Assembly: GCA_044222225.1 (NCBI GenBank)
Contig: JBGANR010000035.1
Coordinates: 1-29,600 of the forward strand
Reading direction: 5' to 3'
DNA from: JBGANR01 sp044222225
GTDB lineage: Bacteria; Actinomycetota; Actinomycetes; Mycobacteriales; Mycobacteriaceae
DNA: 29,600 bases
Part shown: positions 22,901-29,600 of the stretch, one piece after another
Position numbering within the stretch: the stretch's first letter is position 1
How the letters are laid out: the number at the start of each line of letters is the position of its first letter
Notes under the pieces: generated by a model
Databases searched by the model: none
Told to the model about the DNA's origin: nothing
Seen by the model: the letters and a program-made list of their open reading frames with translations, nothing else
Program-made: the position numbers and the translations under genes

Positions 22901-23753
22901 CGAGCCGGTGCCATTGGTAGACGCACTGACCACGCGACTCGACATCACGCGCATCACACCCGACCTCGTCCGCTTCGTCCACAGCCACGCTCCGTCCGAC
23001 GAGCTGGCGGCCGTCATCGCGGCACCGAGCGGATTCGCGAAGTGGACCTGGGGCCGGCAGGCCCTCGATCTCCTCGCCGAGCATCCCGTCCGCGCTGCCC
23101 TGGACGACTGGCTCACGGTGCTGCGGCCGCTCACACCGCGGTGCTACTCGATCTCGTCGAGCCCCCGCGAGAACCCGGGCGAAGTGTGCATCACGACGTC
23201 GGTCGTCCGTTTCGACGTCGCCGGCCGCGCCCGGCACGGCGTCTGCTCCGGCCATCTCGCCGCCCTGGATGAGGGTGCCGAGATCGACGTGTTCCTGCAG
23301 CGTGCGCGACACTTCCGGCCGCCCGCGGATCCGACGGCCGCGGCGATCATGATCGGGCCCGGCACCGGCGTCGCCCCGTTCCGCGCCTTTCTCGCCGACC
23401 GCGCGGCGAGCGGCGCGCCGGGCGCCAACTGGCTGTTCTTCGGCGAACGCCACGAGGCGAGCGAGTTCTACTACCGCGACGAGCTCGAGACGTTTGCGAC
23501 CGACGGCGTCCTCACGACGCTGACCACGGCTTTCTCCCGGGACGGCGACACGAAGGTCTACGTGCAGGACCGGATGCGCGAGCACGCCGCCGAGCTGTGG
23601 CGCTGGCTCTCCGGCGGCGCCCACGTCTACGTCTGCGGCGACGCCGCCCGGATGGCGCGCGACGTCGACGAGGCACTGCGCGGCATCGTCGCCGAGCACG
23701 GCGGTCTGGCGCCGAAGAGCGCCGCCAGGCGCTACGTGCGGGACGTCTACTGA
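19971..23753 (+). CDS. Assimilatory nitrate reductase fused to a CysJ-like flavoprotein reductase
   Basis: A 1,260-aa protein starting at ATG 19971 after GAGAGGAG. Residues 1-720 are a molybdopterin oxidoreductase: a [4Fe-4S] motif C8-x2-C11-x3-C15...C43, then NSRLCMASA near 133-140 with the likely molybdenum-ligand Cys, and the C-terminal dinucleotide-binding domain (LLLTTGRVAHQWHT). A flavodoxin domain follows at about 738-880 (VTVVWASQTGTAEEYAQR). The last 350 residues form an FAD/NADPH reductase of the CysJ/cytochrome P450 reductase type: RCYSISSSP near 1057, GPGTGVAPFRAF near 1128, and YVCGDAARMARDVDEAL near 1218. Electrons would pass from NADPH through FAD and FMN to the iron-sulfur and molybdenum centres, reducing nitrate to nitrite in the cytoplasm in one chain. 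No twin-arginine signal. It overlaps the MobA-MoeA gene by one base. Confidence 0.93.
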   Translation: MTAVATVCGYCGVGCGMDLHVTDGKVTKSTGRHEHPSNRGRLCTKGSTTADMLAAGGRQITATVRPDPAAEPVPVSLDDAVALAAERFAAIAAEHGPDAVALYVSGQMSIEAQYLANKLAKGYLRTINIESNSRLCMASAGTGYKQSLGADGPPGSYDDIDAADLFLVIGANMADCHPILFLRMMDRVKAGARLVVVDPRRTATAAKADLHLPIRPGTDLALLNGLLRLVADAGGVDDEFVDAHTEGWAAMAPLLADYSADRVAEITGLPEADIRTVADLIVGAQNWMSLWTMGLNQSTHGTWHTNALCNLHLATGAICRTGSGPFSLTGQPNAMGGREMGYMGPGLPGQRTALDAVDRAETEQLWELPPGTIRGETGAGTVDMFARMAAGDIKAAWIICTNPVASVANRGTVTAGLRAAEFVVVQDAFAGVETADYADVVLPAALWAEAEGVMVNSERTLTYCAPAMTPPGDATPDWRLICRIATALGHGDAFAFGSAAEVFDELARFHNPRTGWDVRGVDHERLRRGPVQWPAAPGAADRNPIRYVNDGVSQTRYVAADGTAPRLAFPTPSRRARFLPRPHLPPAELPDDEFPLLLTTGRVAHQWHTMTKTGRVAKLTRLAPAPFLQLHPDDAERLGVTAGGSVEVRSRRGRAVLPAAVDAAVRPGVCFAPMHWNDAFGADLAVNAVTNDAVDPESLQPEFKACAVAVTPMPSPAVGALATVTPDVRPAPTPSGPAVTVVWASQTGTAEEYAQRCAEELAAAGVAVRLRGADEPALADLAGTVLFVVATTGDGDAPDNGIALWDALAAAEPGDVDGLRYTVLGFGDPAYGDFCGFARKLDARLDHLGARRIAPRASCEPDYEATAASWLERVTSVVTGKTRRTTDSPPTAGASAPSNAPGRNAPLRATIARNVRLCGPDSDKDVRGIAIRIPDGALDYAAGDALGVWPRNRGDVVAEWLARTGLDGEAIVDLANAEPVPLVDALTTRLDITRITPDLVRFVHSHAPSDELAAVIAAPSGFAKWTWGRQALDLLAEHPVRAALDDWLTVLRPLTPRCYSISSSPRENPGEVCITTSVVRFDVAGRARHGVCSGHLAALDEGAEIDVFLQRARHFRPPADPTAAAIMIGPGTGVAPFRAFLADRAASGAPGANWLFFGERHEASEFYYRDELETFATDGVLTTLTTAFSRDGDTKVYVQDRMREHAAELWRWLSGGAHVYVCGDAARMARDVDEALRGIVAEHGGLAPKSAARRYVRDVY

Positions 23754-25465
23754 TGCCGGGCGGTCATACTGTGGCGGTGACGACTCCCGTGGACGCGTTC
23801 GACGCCATCGTCCTGGCCGGTGGCCGCGCCCGCCGCTTGAACGGCCGTGACAAGCCGGCCGAGACCGTCGGCGGGCGCCGGCTGCTCGACGTCGCCCTCG
23901 GCGCCGTCGCCGACGCACGCCGAGTCGTCGTCGTCGGGCCGCCGCGAGACGTCCCGGACGGCGTCGTCACAACCCGCGAGGACCCGCCCGGCTCCGGCCC
24001 CGTGGCGGCGTTGGCCGCCGGACTCGAGATGCTTGCGGGCACCGATGCCGGCGCCGTGGTCGTCCTGGCCGCGGACCTGCCCTTTCTGACGCCGCGCGCC
24101 GTCGCCGACCTCGCCGCCCGGCGCACCGCGGATGCGGCCCCGGCCGCGTTCGCGGTCGACTCCGGCGGGCGTCTGCAATACCTCATCGGCGTGTGGGACC
24201 GCGCCACGCTGGCCGCGGCGATCGCCGAGGCCCCCGGCCCGGCGATGCGGGATCTGGTGCCGCCCGGCGCGATCGGCGTGGTGGTGGCCGACACGACCGA
24301 CGTCGACACCCCCGCCGACCTCGAGAACGCCCGGTCGCGGGCCCGCCGCTCGCCGGACGGCGCGCGAGCCGCCATCGCCGAGACCGTCACCGCGCTGCAG
24401 GCCGGGCGACTGCCCGCCGTTCGCGCGATCGGCGGCGCCCTGGCCGAGCCCCTATTGGCGGCCGCCGACTTCCCCGCCGCCGACATCTCCGCGATGGACG
24501 GCTACGCGGTCGCCGGACCCGGACCGTGGCGCGTCCGGCCGGGTGCCGTGCTCGCCGGGGGCACGCCCGGTGATCCCCTGACCGCTTCTGAGGCGGTACG
24601 CATCGCGACCGGCGCGCGGGTGCCGGACGGTGGGCACCGCATCATCCGGGACGAGGAGGTCGAGCGGGACGGCGATCTGCTGCGGGAGACGTCGACCGGC
24701 CGGGACGACACGCGCCGCGCCGGCTCCGAGTGGCACCGGGGCGCTGAACTCGCCGCGGCCGGGACGCTCGTCGACGACGCCCTCTCGTCGCTGGCCGGAT
24801 CGGCCCGCGTCGACGCGCTGACCGTGCGCGGTCCGGTCCGCGCGCGGCTCGTCACGACCGGCGACGAGATCGGCCCGGGCGGCATCCCGGACACGGCCTC
24901 CGGTCCCGTCGCCGCCGCCCTACGGGGGCTCGGCTGCAGCGTCGGCGCCACCCGGCACGCGCGCGACACCCCCTCCGCCTTCGACGCGGCGCTCGCCGGC
25001 GCGGCCGACCTCGTCGTCGTCATCGGCGCCACCGGACGCGGCGCGGCCGATCAGCTCCGCGGCGCCCTCGACCGCGCCGGCGCGACCTACGCCACCGAGG
25101 GCATCGACGTCCGGCCCGGTGGATCCGCGCTGGTCGCGGTGCTGCCGGACCGCCGCGTCGTGCTCGGTCTCGGCGGCAATCCGCTCGCCGCGGTCGCCGG
25201 CGTGGCACTGCTCGGCCGACCCGTCGTCGCCGCCCTCATCGGCGCCGCACCGACCCCGCCGGAGCTCATCCGCGTGGCCGACGCCTCGGCCCTCGCCCGC
25301 CCCGACGGCTGGCGGATCGTGCCGGTCGCCCCCGGCGCGGACGGCCGCTGGATCGCGCCGAGGGCGGTGCCGACGGGTCATCTCGCCGCCGTCGTCGGTC
25401 GCCGCTCGCTCGCGCTGCTGCCCCCCGGTGCCCGCGACGACGAGTTGGTGGAACGGTTGCGCTGA
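23753..25465 (+). CDS. MobA-MoeA fusion, molybdenum cofactor biosynthesis
   Basis: A 570-aa protein whose ATG overlaps the nitrate reductase stop (TGATG). Residues 1-190 are MobA-like: IVLAGGRARRLNGRDKP is the nucleotide-binding start and VVLAADLPFLTPRAV the metal-binding strand; MobA attaches GMP to molybdopterin to form the guanine dinucleotide. From about 200 the protein is MoeA-like: ADISAMDGYAVAGPG and IATGARVPDG, then LVTTGDEIGPGG. MoeA inserts molybdenum. Two MoeA motifs are altered: VVVIGATGRGAADQL stands where a TGG-S-G-D segment is usual, and LGGNPLAAV where LPGNP is usual. Its position after a molybdenum enzyme with coupled translation suggests dedicated cofactor supply. Whether the MoeA half is fully active cannot be told. 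Confidence 0.88.
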   Translation: MPGGHTVAVTTPVDAFDAIVLAGGRARRLNGRDKPAETVGGRRLLDVALGAVADARRVVVVGPPRDVPDGVVTTREDPPGSGPVAALAAGLEMLAGTDAGAVVVLAADLPFLTPRAVADLAARRTADAAPAAFAVDSGGRLQYLIGVWDRATLAAAIAEAPGPAMRDLVPPGAIGVVVADTTDVDTPADLENARSRARRSPDGARAAIAETVTALQAGRLPAVRAIGGALAEPLLAAADFPAADISAMDGYAVAGPGPWRVRPGAVLAGGTPGDPLTASEAVRIATGARVPDGGHRIIRDEEVERDGDLLRETSTGRDDTRRAGSEWHRGAELAAAGTLVDDALSSLAGSARVDALTVRGPVRARLVTTGDEIGPGGIPDTASGPVAAALRGLGCSVGATRHARDTPSAFDAALAGAADLVVVIGATGRGAADQLRGALDRAGATYATEGIDVRPGGSALVAVLPDRRVVLGLGGNPLAAVAGVALLGRPVVAALIGAAPTPPELIRVADASALARPDGWRIVPVAPGADGRWIAPRAVPTGHLAAVVGRRSLALLPPGARDDELVERLR

Positions 25466-25471
25466 ACCGTT
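25452..25471 (+). other. Inverted repeat over the MobA-MoeA stop codon
   Basis: AACGGTT and AACCGTT pair across GCGCTG, a 7-bp stem whose loop contains the start of the stop codon region. It may slow or attenuate read-through into the ATP-grasp gene, or be incidental. Confidence 0.3.
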
Positions 25472-25487
25472 CCGATACGGTCACCCC

Positions 25488-26366
25488 ATGATCGAACGGT
25501 TGGCCTGGGTGACGACCCGAGCGGCACGAGGCAGAGATGAGGACGAGCCGTCGGCCGTGGCCGCACTGCGGCGACGGGTGCCGGTCGAGGTGCTCGACTG
25601 GGACGACCCGGAGGTCGACTGGTCACGTTTCAGCCGGGTCATCCTGCGATCCGCCTGGGACTATCCGGACCGGCTGCCCGAGTTCCTGTCCTGGATCGAC
25701 CGCGTCGGGGCCACCGGCGATCTGGTGAACCCGCCGGCGACCGTCCGCTGGAACCTCGACAAGCGATACCTCGCCGAACTGGCCGACGCCGGCGTGCCGA
25801 TCACCCCGACCGTGTTCGTTCCGCCCGGTTCGGCACCGGTCTTTCCCGCCGGAGACTTCGTCGTCAAGCCGGCCGTCGGGGCCGGCTGCCGGAACGCGGC
25901 GTCGTACGGCGCAGACCAGCACGAAGCCGCCGTGGCGCACGTCACGAGGCTGCACACGTCCGGACAGGTCGTGCTGGTCCAGCCCTTCCTGACGTCCGTC
26001 GCGACGGAAGGCGAATGGCCGCTGGTGTTCTTCGACGGTCGATTCAGCCATGCCGCCGGCAAGCGGGTCGCCTTACCTCGGGCGAGATCTGTCGACGACC
26101 TCTTCGCCGAGGAGATCAACACCGCGCACGTCGCGACGGCCGATCAGATCGACGTGGCCCAAGCCGCCGTCGATCTGGTGTCCGAGCGGCTCGGCACGCC
26201 GACCTACGCGCGGGTCGACCTCGTTCGCGATGACGCCAGGCGGTTCTGTGTGCTCGAGATGGAGTTGATCGAGCCGTCGTTGTTCCTGCCGTATGCCGAT
26301 TCCGCAGCGATGGACCGCTTCGTGGCGGCGGTGGTCGCGGATCGATCCGCACAGCGTTCACGCTGA
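25488..26366 (+). CDS. ATP-grasp family protein (RimK/glutathione synthetase-like)
   Basis: A 292-aa protein starting 22 bases after the MobA-MoeA stop. The centre has the ATP-grasp pattern: FPAGDFVVKPAVGAGCRNAA with the nucleotide Lys and glycine loop, VVLVQPFL with the hinge, EGEWPLVFFDGRFSHAAGKR, and ARVDLVRDD, then LEMELIEPSLFL with Mg-binding acidic residues. The N-terminal part (SRVILRSAWDYPDRLPEFLS) matches a group of actinobacterial ATP-grasp proteins related to O-ureido-serine cyclo-ligases. It should join a carboxylate to an amine or similar group using ATP. The substrate is unknown, and a role in nitrate assimilation is not apparent. Confidence 0.78.
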   Translation: MIERLAWVTTRAARGRDEDEPSAVAALRRRVPVEVLDWDDPEVDWSRFSRVILRSAWDYPDRLPEFLSWIDRVGATGDLVNPPATVRWNLDKRYLAELADAGVPITPTVFVPPGSAPVFPAGDFVVKPAVGAGCRNAASYGADQHEAAVAHVTRLHTSGQVVLVQPFLTSVATEGEWPLVFFDGRFSHAAGKRVALPRARSVDDLFAEEINTAHVATADQIDVAQAAVDLVSERLGTPTYARVDLVRDDARRFCVLEMELIEPSLFLPYADSAAMDRFVAAVVADRSAQRSR

Positions 26367-26458
26367 CCACACACCTCACCACACCGGCCCCGACGCCGTG
26401 AGGAAGCCGTGACCGAGCGGCAACCGGAGGCGATCGGCGCGCAACACCGCTCTCCTAC

Positions 26459-26473
26459 CGTCTGTCACAGACG
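26459..26473. promoter_or_regulatory. 15-bp perfect dyad upstream of nirB
   Basis: CGTCTGTCACAGACG is a perfect 7-1-7 inverted repeat, 101 bases before the nirB start, in the only sizeable gap inside the nitrate cluster. It is a candidate operator, possibly for a nitrogen or nitrate/nitrite regulator. No protein can be named from the site. Confidence 0.45.
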
Positions 26474-26573
26474 AATCAGCCGGCCGCACGAGACGGCCGC
26501 CCGCCGACCGGGCGACCGCGCCTCGAGCGTCTGACCGCCGGCATGGGACGTCGCGCAGAGGAGGAGATCCAGC

Positions 26574-29111
26574 ATGGACGCACCATCCGCACCGGGCCGA
26601 CGCACGGTCGTCGTCGTGGGGCACGGCATGGTCGGGCACCGCTTCGTCGAGGCGCTGCGAGCCCGCGACGCGGACGGCGCCTGGCGGATCGTCGTCCTCG
26701 GTGAGGAGTCCGACGCCGCATACGACCGCGTCGGACTGTCGGCCTATGTCGGCACCTGGGACCGCTCGGCGCTGGCGCTGGCCGGCAACGACTACGCGGG
26801 CGACCCGCTGGTCGAGCTCCGGCTCGGCACGACGGTCGCGGAGATCGATCGGCACGGCCGCCGCGTCGTGACGGCCGCCGGCGACTTCGTCGACTACGAC
26901 GCGCTCGTCCTCGCCACCGGTTCCGCGCCGTTCGTGCCGCCGGTTCCCGGACACGACAGCCCGAGCTGCCACGTCTACCGCACCCTCGACGACCTCGACG
27001 CGATCCGCGCCGACGCCGAGGCCGCGCTGGCTCGTGACCCCGGTGCGGTCGGCGTCGTCGTCGGGGGCGGCCTGCTCGGCCTCGAAGCCGCGAACGCGCT
27101 GCGGATGCTCGGATTGCGGCCGCACGTCGTCGAGTTCGCGCCACGGCTCATGCCGTTGCAGATCGACGAGGCCGGTGGCGAGCATCTCGCCCGGCGCATC
27201 CGCAGCCTCGGAATCGACGTCACCGTCGGCGCCGGGACGTCGGCGATCGAGGCCGCCGGCGAAAGGCTGCGGGTCACCCTCAGCAACGACGCCGTCATCG
27301 ATGCCGCGGTGCTCGTGTTCTCGGCCGGCGTGCGACCGCGGGATCAGCTCGCTCGTGCGGCGGGTCTCGACGTCGGCGAGCGCGGCGGCGTCGTCACCGA
27401 CGCAGGCGGCCGGGCGAGCGATCCCGCGGTCTTCGCGATCGGCGAGGTCGCCGCCGTCGAGGGCCGGTGCTACGGCCTCGTCGGCCCGGGCTACGCGACG
27501 GCCGAGGTCGTCGCCGACCGGCTGCTCGGCGGCGACGCCCGCTTCCCCGGCGCCGACCTCTCGACCAAGCTCAAGCTCCTCGGCGTCGACGTCGCGAGCT
27601 TCGGTGACGCCCACGGCACGACACCCGGCGCGCTCGATGTCGTCGTCTCCGATCCGATCGGCGGCACCTACGCCAAGCTCGTCCTCTCTGACGACGCGTC
27701 GACGCTGCTCGGCGGCGTCCTCGTCGGCGACGCCTCGAACTACGGCGTGCTGCGCCCGCTCGTCGGCTCGACGCTGCCGGGTGACCCCGTCGGCCTCATC
27801 GCGCCGGCGACGTCCGGCGCGCCGACGATCGGCGTCGGCGCCCTGCCCGACGCGGCCCAGGTCTGCTCCTGCAACGACGTCTCCAAAGGCGCTCTCTGCG
27901 CGGCCATCAAGAACGGCGCCTGCGATGTGGCCGCGCTCAAGGGTTGCACCGGCGCGGGGACGTCGTGCGGCTCATGCGTTCCGCTGCTCTCTCAGTTGCT
28001 CGTCGCCGAGGGCGTCGAGGTGTCCAAGGCGCTGTGCGAGCACTTCGGCCAGTCGCGCGCCGAGCTCTTCGAGCTCGTCCAGGCCAGCGGGATCCGGACC
28101 TTCTCCGGCCTCATCGAGCGGTTCGGCACCGGAACGGGCTGCGATCTCTGCAAGCCGACCGTCGCGTCCGTCCTGGCGTCGACGTCGTCCGATCACATCC
28201 TCGACGGCGAGCAGGCGTCGCTGCAGGACAGCAACGACCACTTCCTCGCGAACATCCAGCGCAACGGCACGTATTCCGTGGTGCCGCGCGTGCCGGGCGG
28301 CGACATCCGGCCCGAACACCTCATTCTCATCGGTGAGATCGCCCGCGATTTCGGGCTGTACACGAAGATCACGGGTGGCCAGCGGATCGACATGTTCGGC
28401 GCGACCGTCGACCAGTTGCCGCTCATCTGGCGCCGGCTCGTCGACGCCGGAATGGAGTCCGGGCACGCCTACGGCAAGTCGCTGCGGACGGTGAAGAGTT
28501 GCGTCGGCACGGACTGGTGCCGCTACGGCCAGCAGGATTCGGTGCAGCTGGCCATCGACCTCGAGCTGCGGTACCGCGGGCTGCGGTCGCCGCACAAGAT
28601 CAAGATGGGCGTCTCCGGCTGCGCCCGTGAGTGCGCCGAGGCCCGCGGCAAGGACGTCGGCGTCATCGCCACCGAATCCGGCTGGAACCTCTACGTCGGC
28701 GGCAACGGCGGAATGACGCCGCGGCACGCGCAACTGCTCGCGTCCGACCTCGACGGCGAGACGCTCGTCCGCTACATCGACCGATTCCTCATGTACTACA
28801 TCCGCACCGCCGACCGGCTACAGCGCACCGCCGCCTGGGTGGAGGGGCTCGACGGCGGCCTCGACCGGCTGCGGTCCGTCGTCGTCGACGACAGCCTCGG
28901 GCTCGCGGCCGACTTCGAGACGGCGATGGAGCGGCACGTCGCCGGCTACGCCTGCGAGTGGAAGGGCGTGCTCGACGATCCGGACAAGCTCTCGCGCTTC
29001 GTCTCGTTCGTCAACGCGCCGGGCGCGCCCGACCCGACCGTCTCGTTCGGCGAGAAGCACGGCCGCAAGATCCCCGTCCTCATGGGGACACCGACGGTCC
29101 CGGCCCGCTGA
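26574..29111 (+). CDS. nirB: Assimilatory NAD(P)H nitrite reductase, large subunit
   Basis: An 845-aa protein at ATG 26574 after GAGGAGGAG. It has the full NirB layout: an FAD-binding start (VVVVGHGMVGHRFVEALR, 11-28), an NAD(P)H-binding loop (VGVVVGGGLLGLEAAN, 158-173), and a BFD-like [2Fe-2S] segment from about 430 (CSCNDVSKGALC and CTGAGTSCGSC) followed by a second Cys-rich part (GTGTGCDLCKP). The C-terminal sulfite/nitrite reductase half carries the siroheme-[4Fe-4S] ligands C643-x5-C649 (CVGTDWC) and C683-x3-C687 (CAREC). It reduces nitrite to ammonium with six electrons from NAD(P)H in the cytoplasm. nirD follows after 86 bases. Confidence 0.97.
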   Translation: MDAPSAPGRRTVVVVGHGMVGHRFVEALRARDADGAWRIVVLGEESDAAYDRVGLSAYVGTWDRSALALAGNDYAGDPLVELRLGTTVAEIDRHGRRVVTAAGDFVDYDALVLATGSAPFVPPVPGHDSPSCHVYRTLDDLDAIRADAEAALARDPGAVGVVVGGGLLGLEAANALRMLGLRPHVVEFAPRLMPLQIDEAGGEHLARRIRSLGIDVTVGAGTSAIEAAGERLRVTLSNDAVIDAAVLVFSAGVRPRDQLARAAGLDVGERGGVVTDAGGRASDPAVFAIGEVAAVEGRCYGLVGPGYATAEVVADRLLGGDARFPGADLSTKLKLLGVDVASFGDAHGTTPGALDVVVSDPIGGTYAKLVLSDDASTLLGGVLVGDASNYGVLRPLVGSTLPGDPVGLIAPATSGAPTIGVGALPDAAQVCSCNDVSKGALCAAIKNGACDVAALKGCTGAGTSCGSCVPLLSQLLVAEGVEVSKALCEHFGQSRAELFELVQASGIRTFSGLIERFGTGTGCDLCKPTVASVLASTSSDHILDGEQASLQDSNDHFLANIQRNGTYSVVPRVPGGDIRPEHLILIGEIARDFGLYTKITGGQRIDMFGATVDQLPLIWRRLVDAGMESGHAYGKSLRTVKSCVGTDWCRYGQQDSVQLAIDLELRYRGLRSPHKIKMGVSGCARECAEARGKDVGVIATESGWNLYVGGNGGMTPRHAQLLASDLDGETLVRYIDRFLMYYIRTADRLQRTAAWVEGLDGGLDRLRSVVVDDSLGLAADFETAMERHVAGYACEWKGVLDDPDKLSRFVSFVNAPGAPDPTVSFGEKHGRKIPVLMGTPTVPAR

Positions 29112-29197
29112 CCTCGTCGGCCGTGCCGGTCACCGACGCCCGGCACGGTCGACGAACCACACCGACACATGACCCGCGGACATCTCAGGAGTGAGCA

Positions 29198-29600
29198 ATG
29201 ACGACGTCGTTCGACCTGCACCGTTGGACCCGTGACTGGACCGCGGCCTGCCCGCTGACGCGGCTGGAGCGGCTGCGCGGCGTCGCCGTCCTGCTGCCCG
29301 ACGGCGCGCAGGTGGCGCTGTTCCGACTGGCCGACGACAGCCTCCGGGCCGTCGGGAACATCGACCCGATCGGACGCGCCGCGGTCCTGTCCCGGGGCAT
29401 CGTCGGCGACCGCGGCGGCTACCCGGTGGTCCAGTCGCCGCTCAAGAAGCAGGCGTTCAGCCTGCTCGACGGCCGCTGCCTCGACGCGCCGGGCGTCTCG
29501 ATCCCGGTCTACGACACCCGGATCACGCTGGACGGCACGGTGTTCGTGGCGAACTCGCCGGAGATCCGCTTCGGCTATCGGCCGCGGCCGGTCTCGGTGT
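29198..29600 (+). CDS. nirD: Nitrite reductase small subunit (partial, runs off the window)
   Basis: ATG at 29198, seven bases after AGGAG. The 134 visible codons have no stop. LPDGAQVALFRLADDSLRAV, then NIDPIGRAAVLSRGIVGD and QSPLKKQAFSLLDGRCLD, match NirD, a Rieske-fold subunit that lacks the metal ligands: there are no C-x-H pairs here. It partners NirB in ammonium-forming nitrite reduction. The frame is already longer than a typical 105-120 aa NirD, so it has a C-terminal extension of unknown kind. Confidence 0.93.
   Translation, partial: MTTSFDLHRWTRDWTAACPLTRLERLRGVAVLLPDGAQVALFRLADDSLRAVGNIDPIGRAAVLSRGIVGDRGGYPVVQSPLKKQAFSLLDGRCLDAPGVSIPVYDTRITLDGTVFVANSPEIRFGYRPRPVSV

Noticed and set aside
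1..29600. tRNA, rRNA or CRISPR loci
   Set aside because: I saw no cloverleaf-like or rRNA-like sequence and no repeat-spacer array by eye; a covariance-model scan was not possible.

Overview
The window looks like a piece of a high-GC actinomycete chromosome. The right half is very GC-rich, with GTG starts, TGATG/ATGA gene couplings, a ThrE-type exporter and an assimilatory nitrate reductase fused to a flavoprotein reductase. A Mycobacteriales member such as Gordonia or a relative is my guess; nothing here fixes the genus. The window has two unlike parts. Bases 1 to about 13,245 are an accessory island with visibly lower GC. From about 13,248 to the end is ordinary chromosome.

Accessory island. 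An IS3-family element ends at base 176 (only its 3' end is visible), and a second copy in opposite orientation lies at 11,366-12,647. Between them, on the minus strand, is a tightly packed set of seven genes (about 9,431 down to 219). In transcription order: an unknown 257-aa protein; an E2-like ubiquitin-conjugating protein with internal repeats; a JAB/JAMM peptidase fused through an E2/RWD-like segment to an E1/ThiF adenylating domain; an unknown protein sharing a short motif with the E2 protein; a HerA/FtsK-like ATPase; an SPFH/band-7 protein; and a small PD-(D/E)XK-type nuclease. I read this as a ubiquitin-like conjugation system linked to an ATPase/nuclease module, probably for defence or conflict. 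I do not recognise the full combination as a described system. No stand-alone ubiquitin-like protein is evident.

The rest of the island is decayed: a three-blade PLL-type lectin fragment, the first 43 residues of a DUF262 protein, both ends of a restriction-modification locus joined by a deletion, a frameshifted excisionase-like HTH gene, an alpha/beta hydrolase broken by a 26-bp tandem duplication, a frameshifted IS3 transposase pair, and a frameshifted, truncated MobF relaxase. The relaxase runs straight into the 3' part of a sugar isomerase/epimerase gene, which marks the island/chromosome junction. The conjugation operon stands out because its main frames are intact amid this debris.

Chromosomal part, all plus strand. 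A ThrE-like exporter and an AlkC-like DNA glycosylase with a C-terminal Ig-like domain come first. An aldo/keto reductase with an XRE/MmyB-type regulator, a GNAT acetyltransferase and a LysR regulator follow. Then comes a 410-bp intergenic region with a terminator-like hairpin and two copies of a palindromic repeat, and a nitrate assimilation cluster. That cluster holds a nitrate reductase-CysJ-like fusion, a MobA-MoeA fusion for the molybdenum cofactor, an ATP-grasp protein, nirB and the start of nirD, which runs off the window. Together these would reduce nitrate to nitrite and then to ammonium in the cytoplasm, with the cofactor genes placed next to the enzyme that needs the cofactor.
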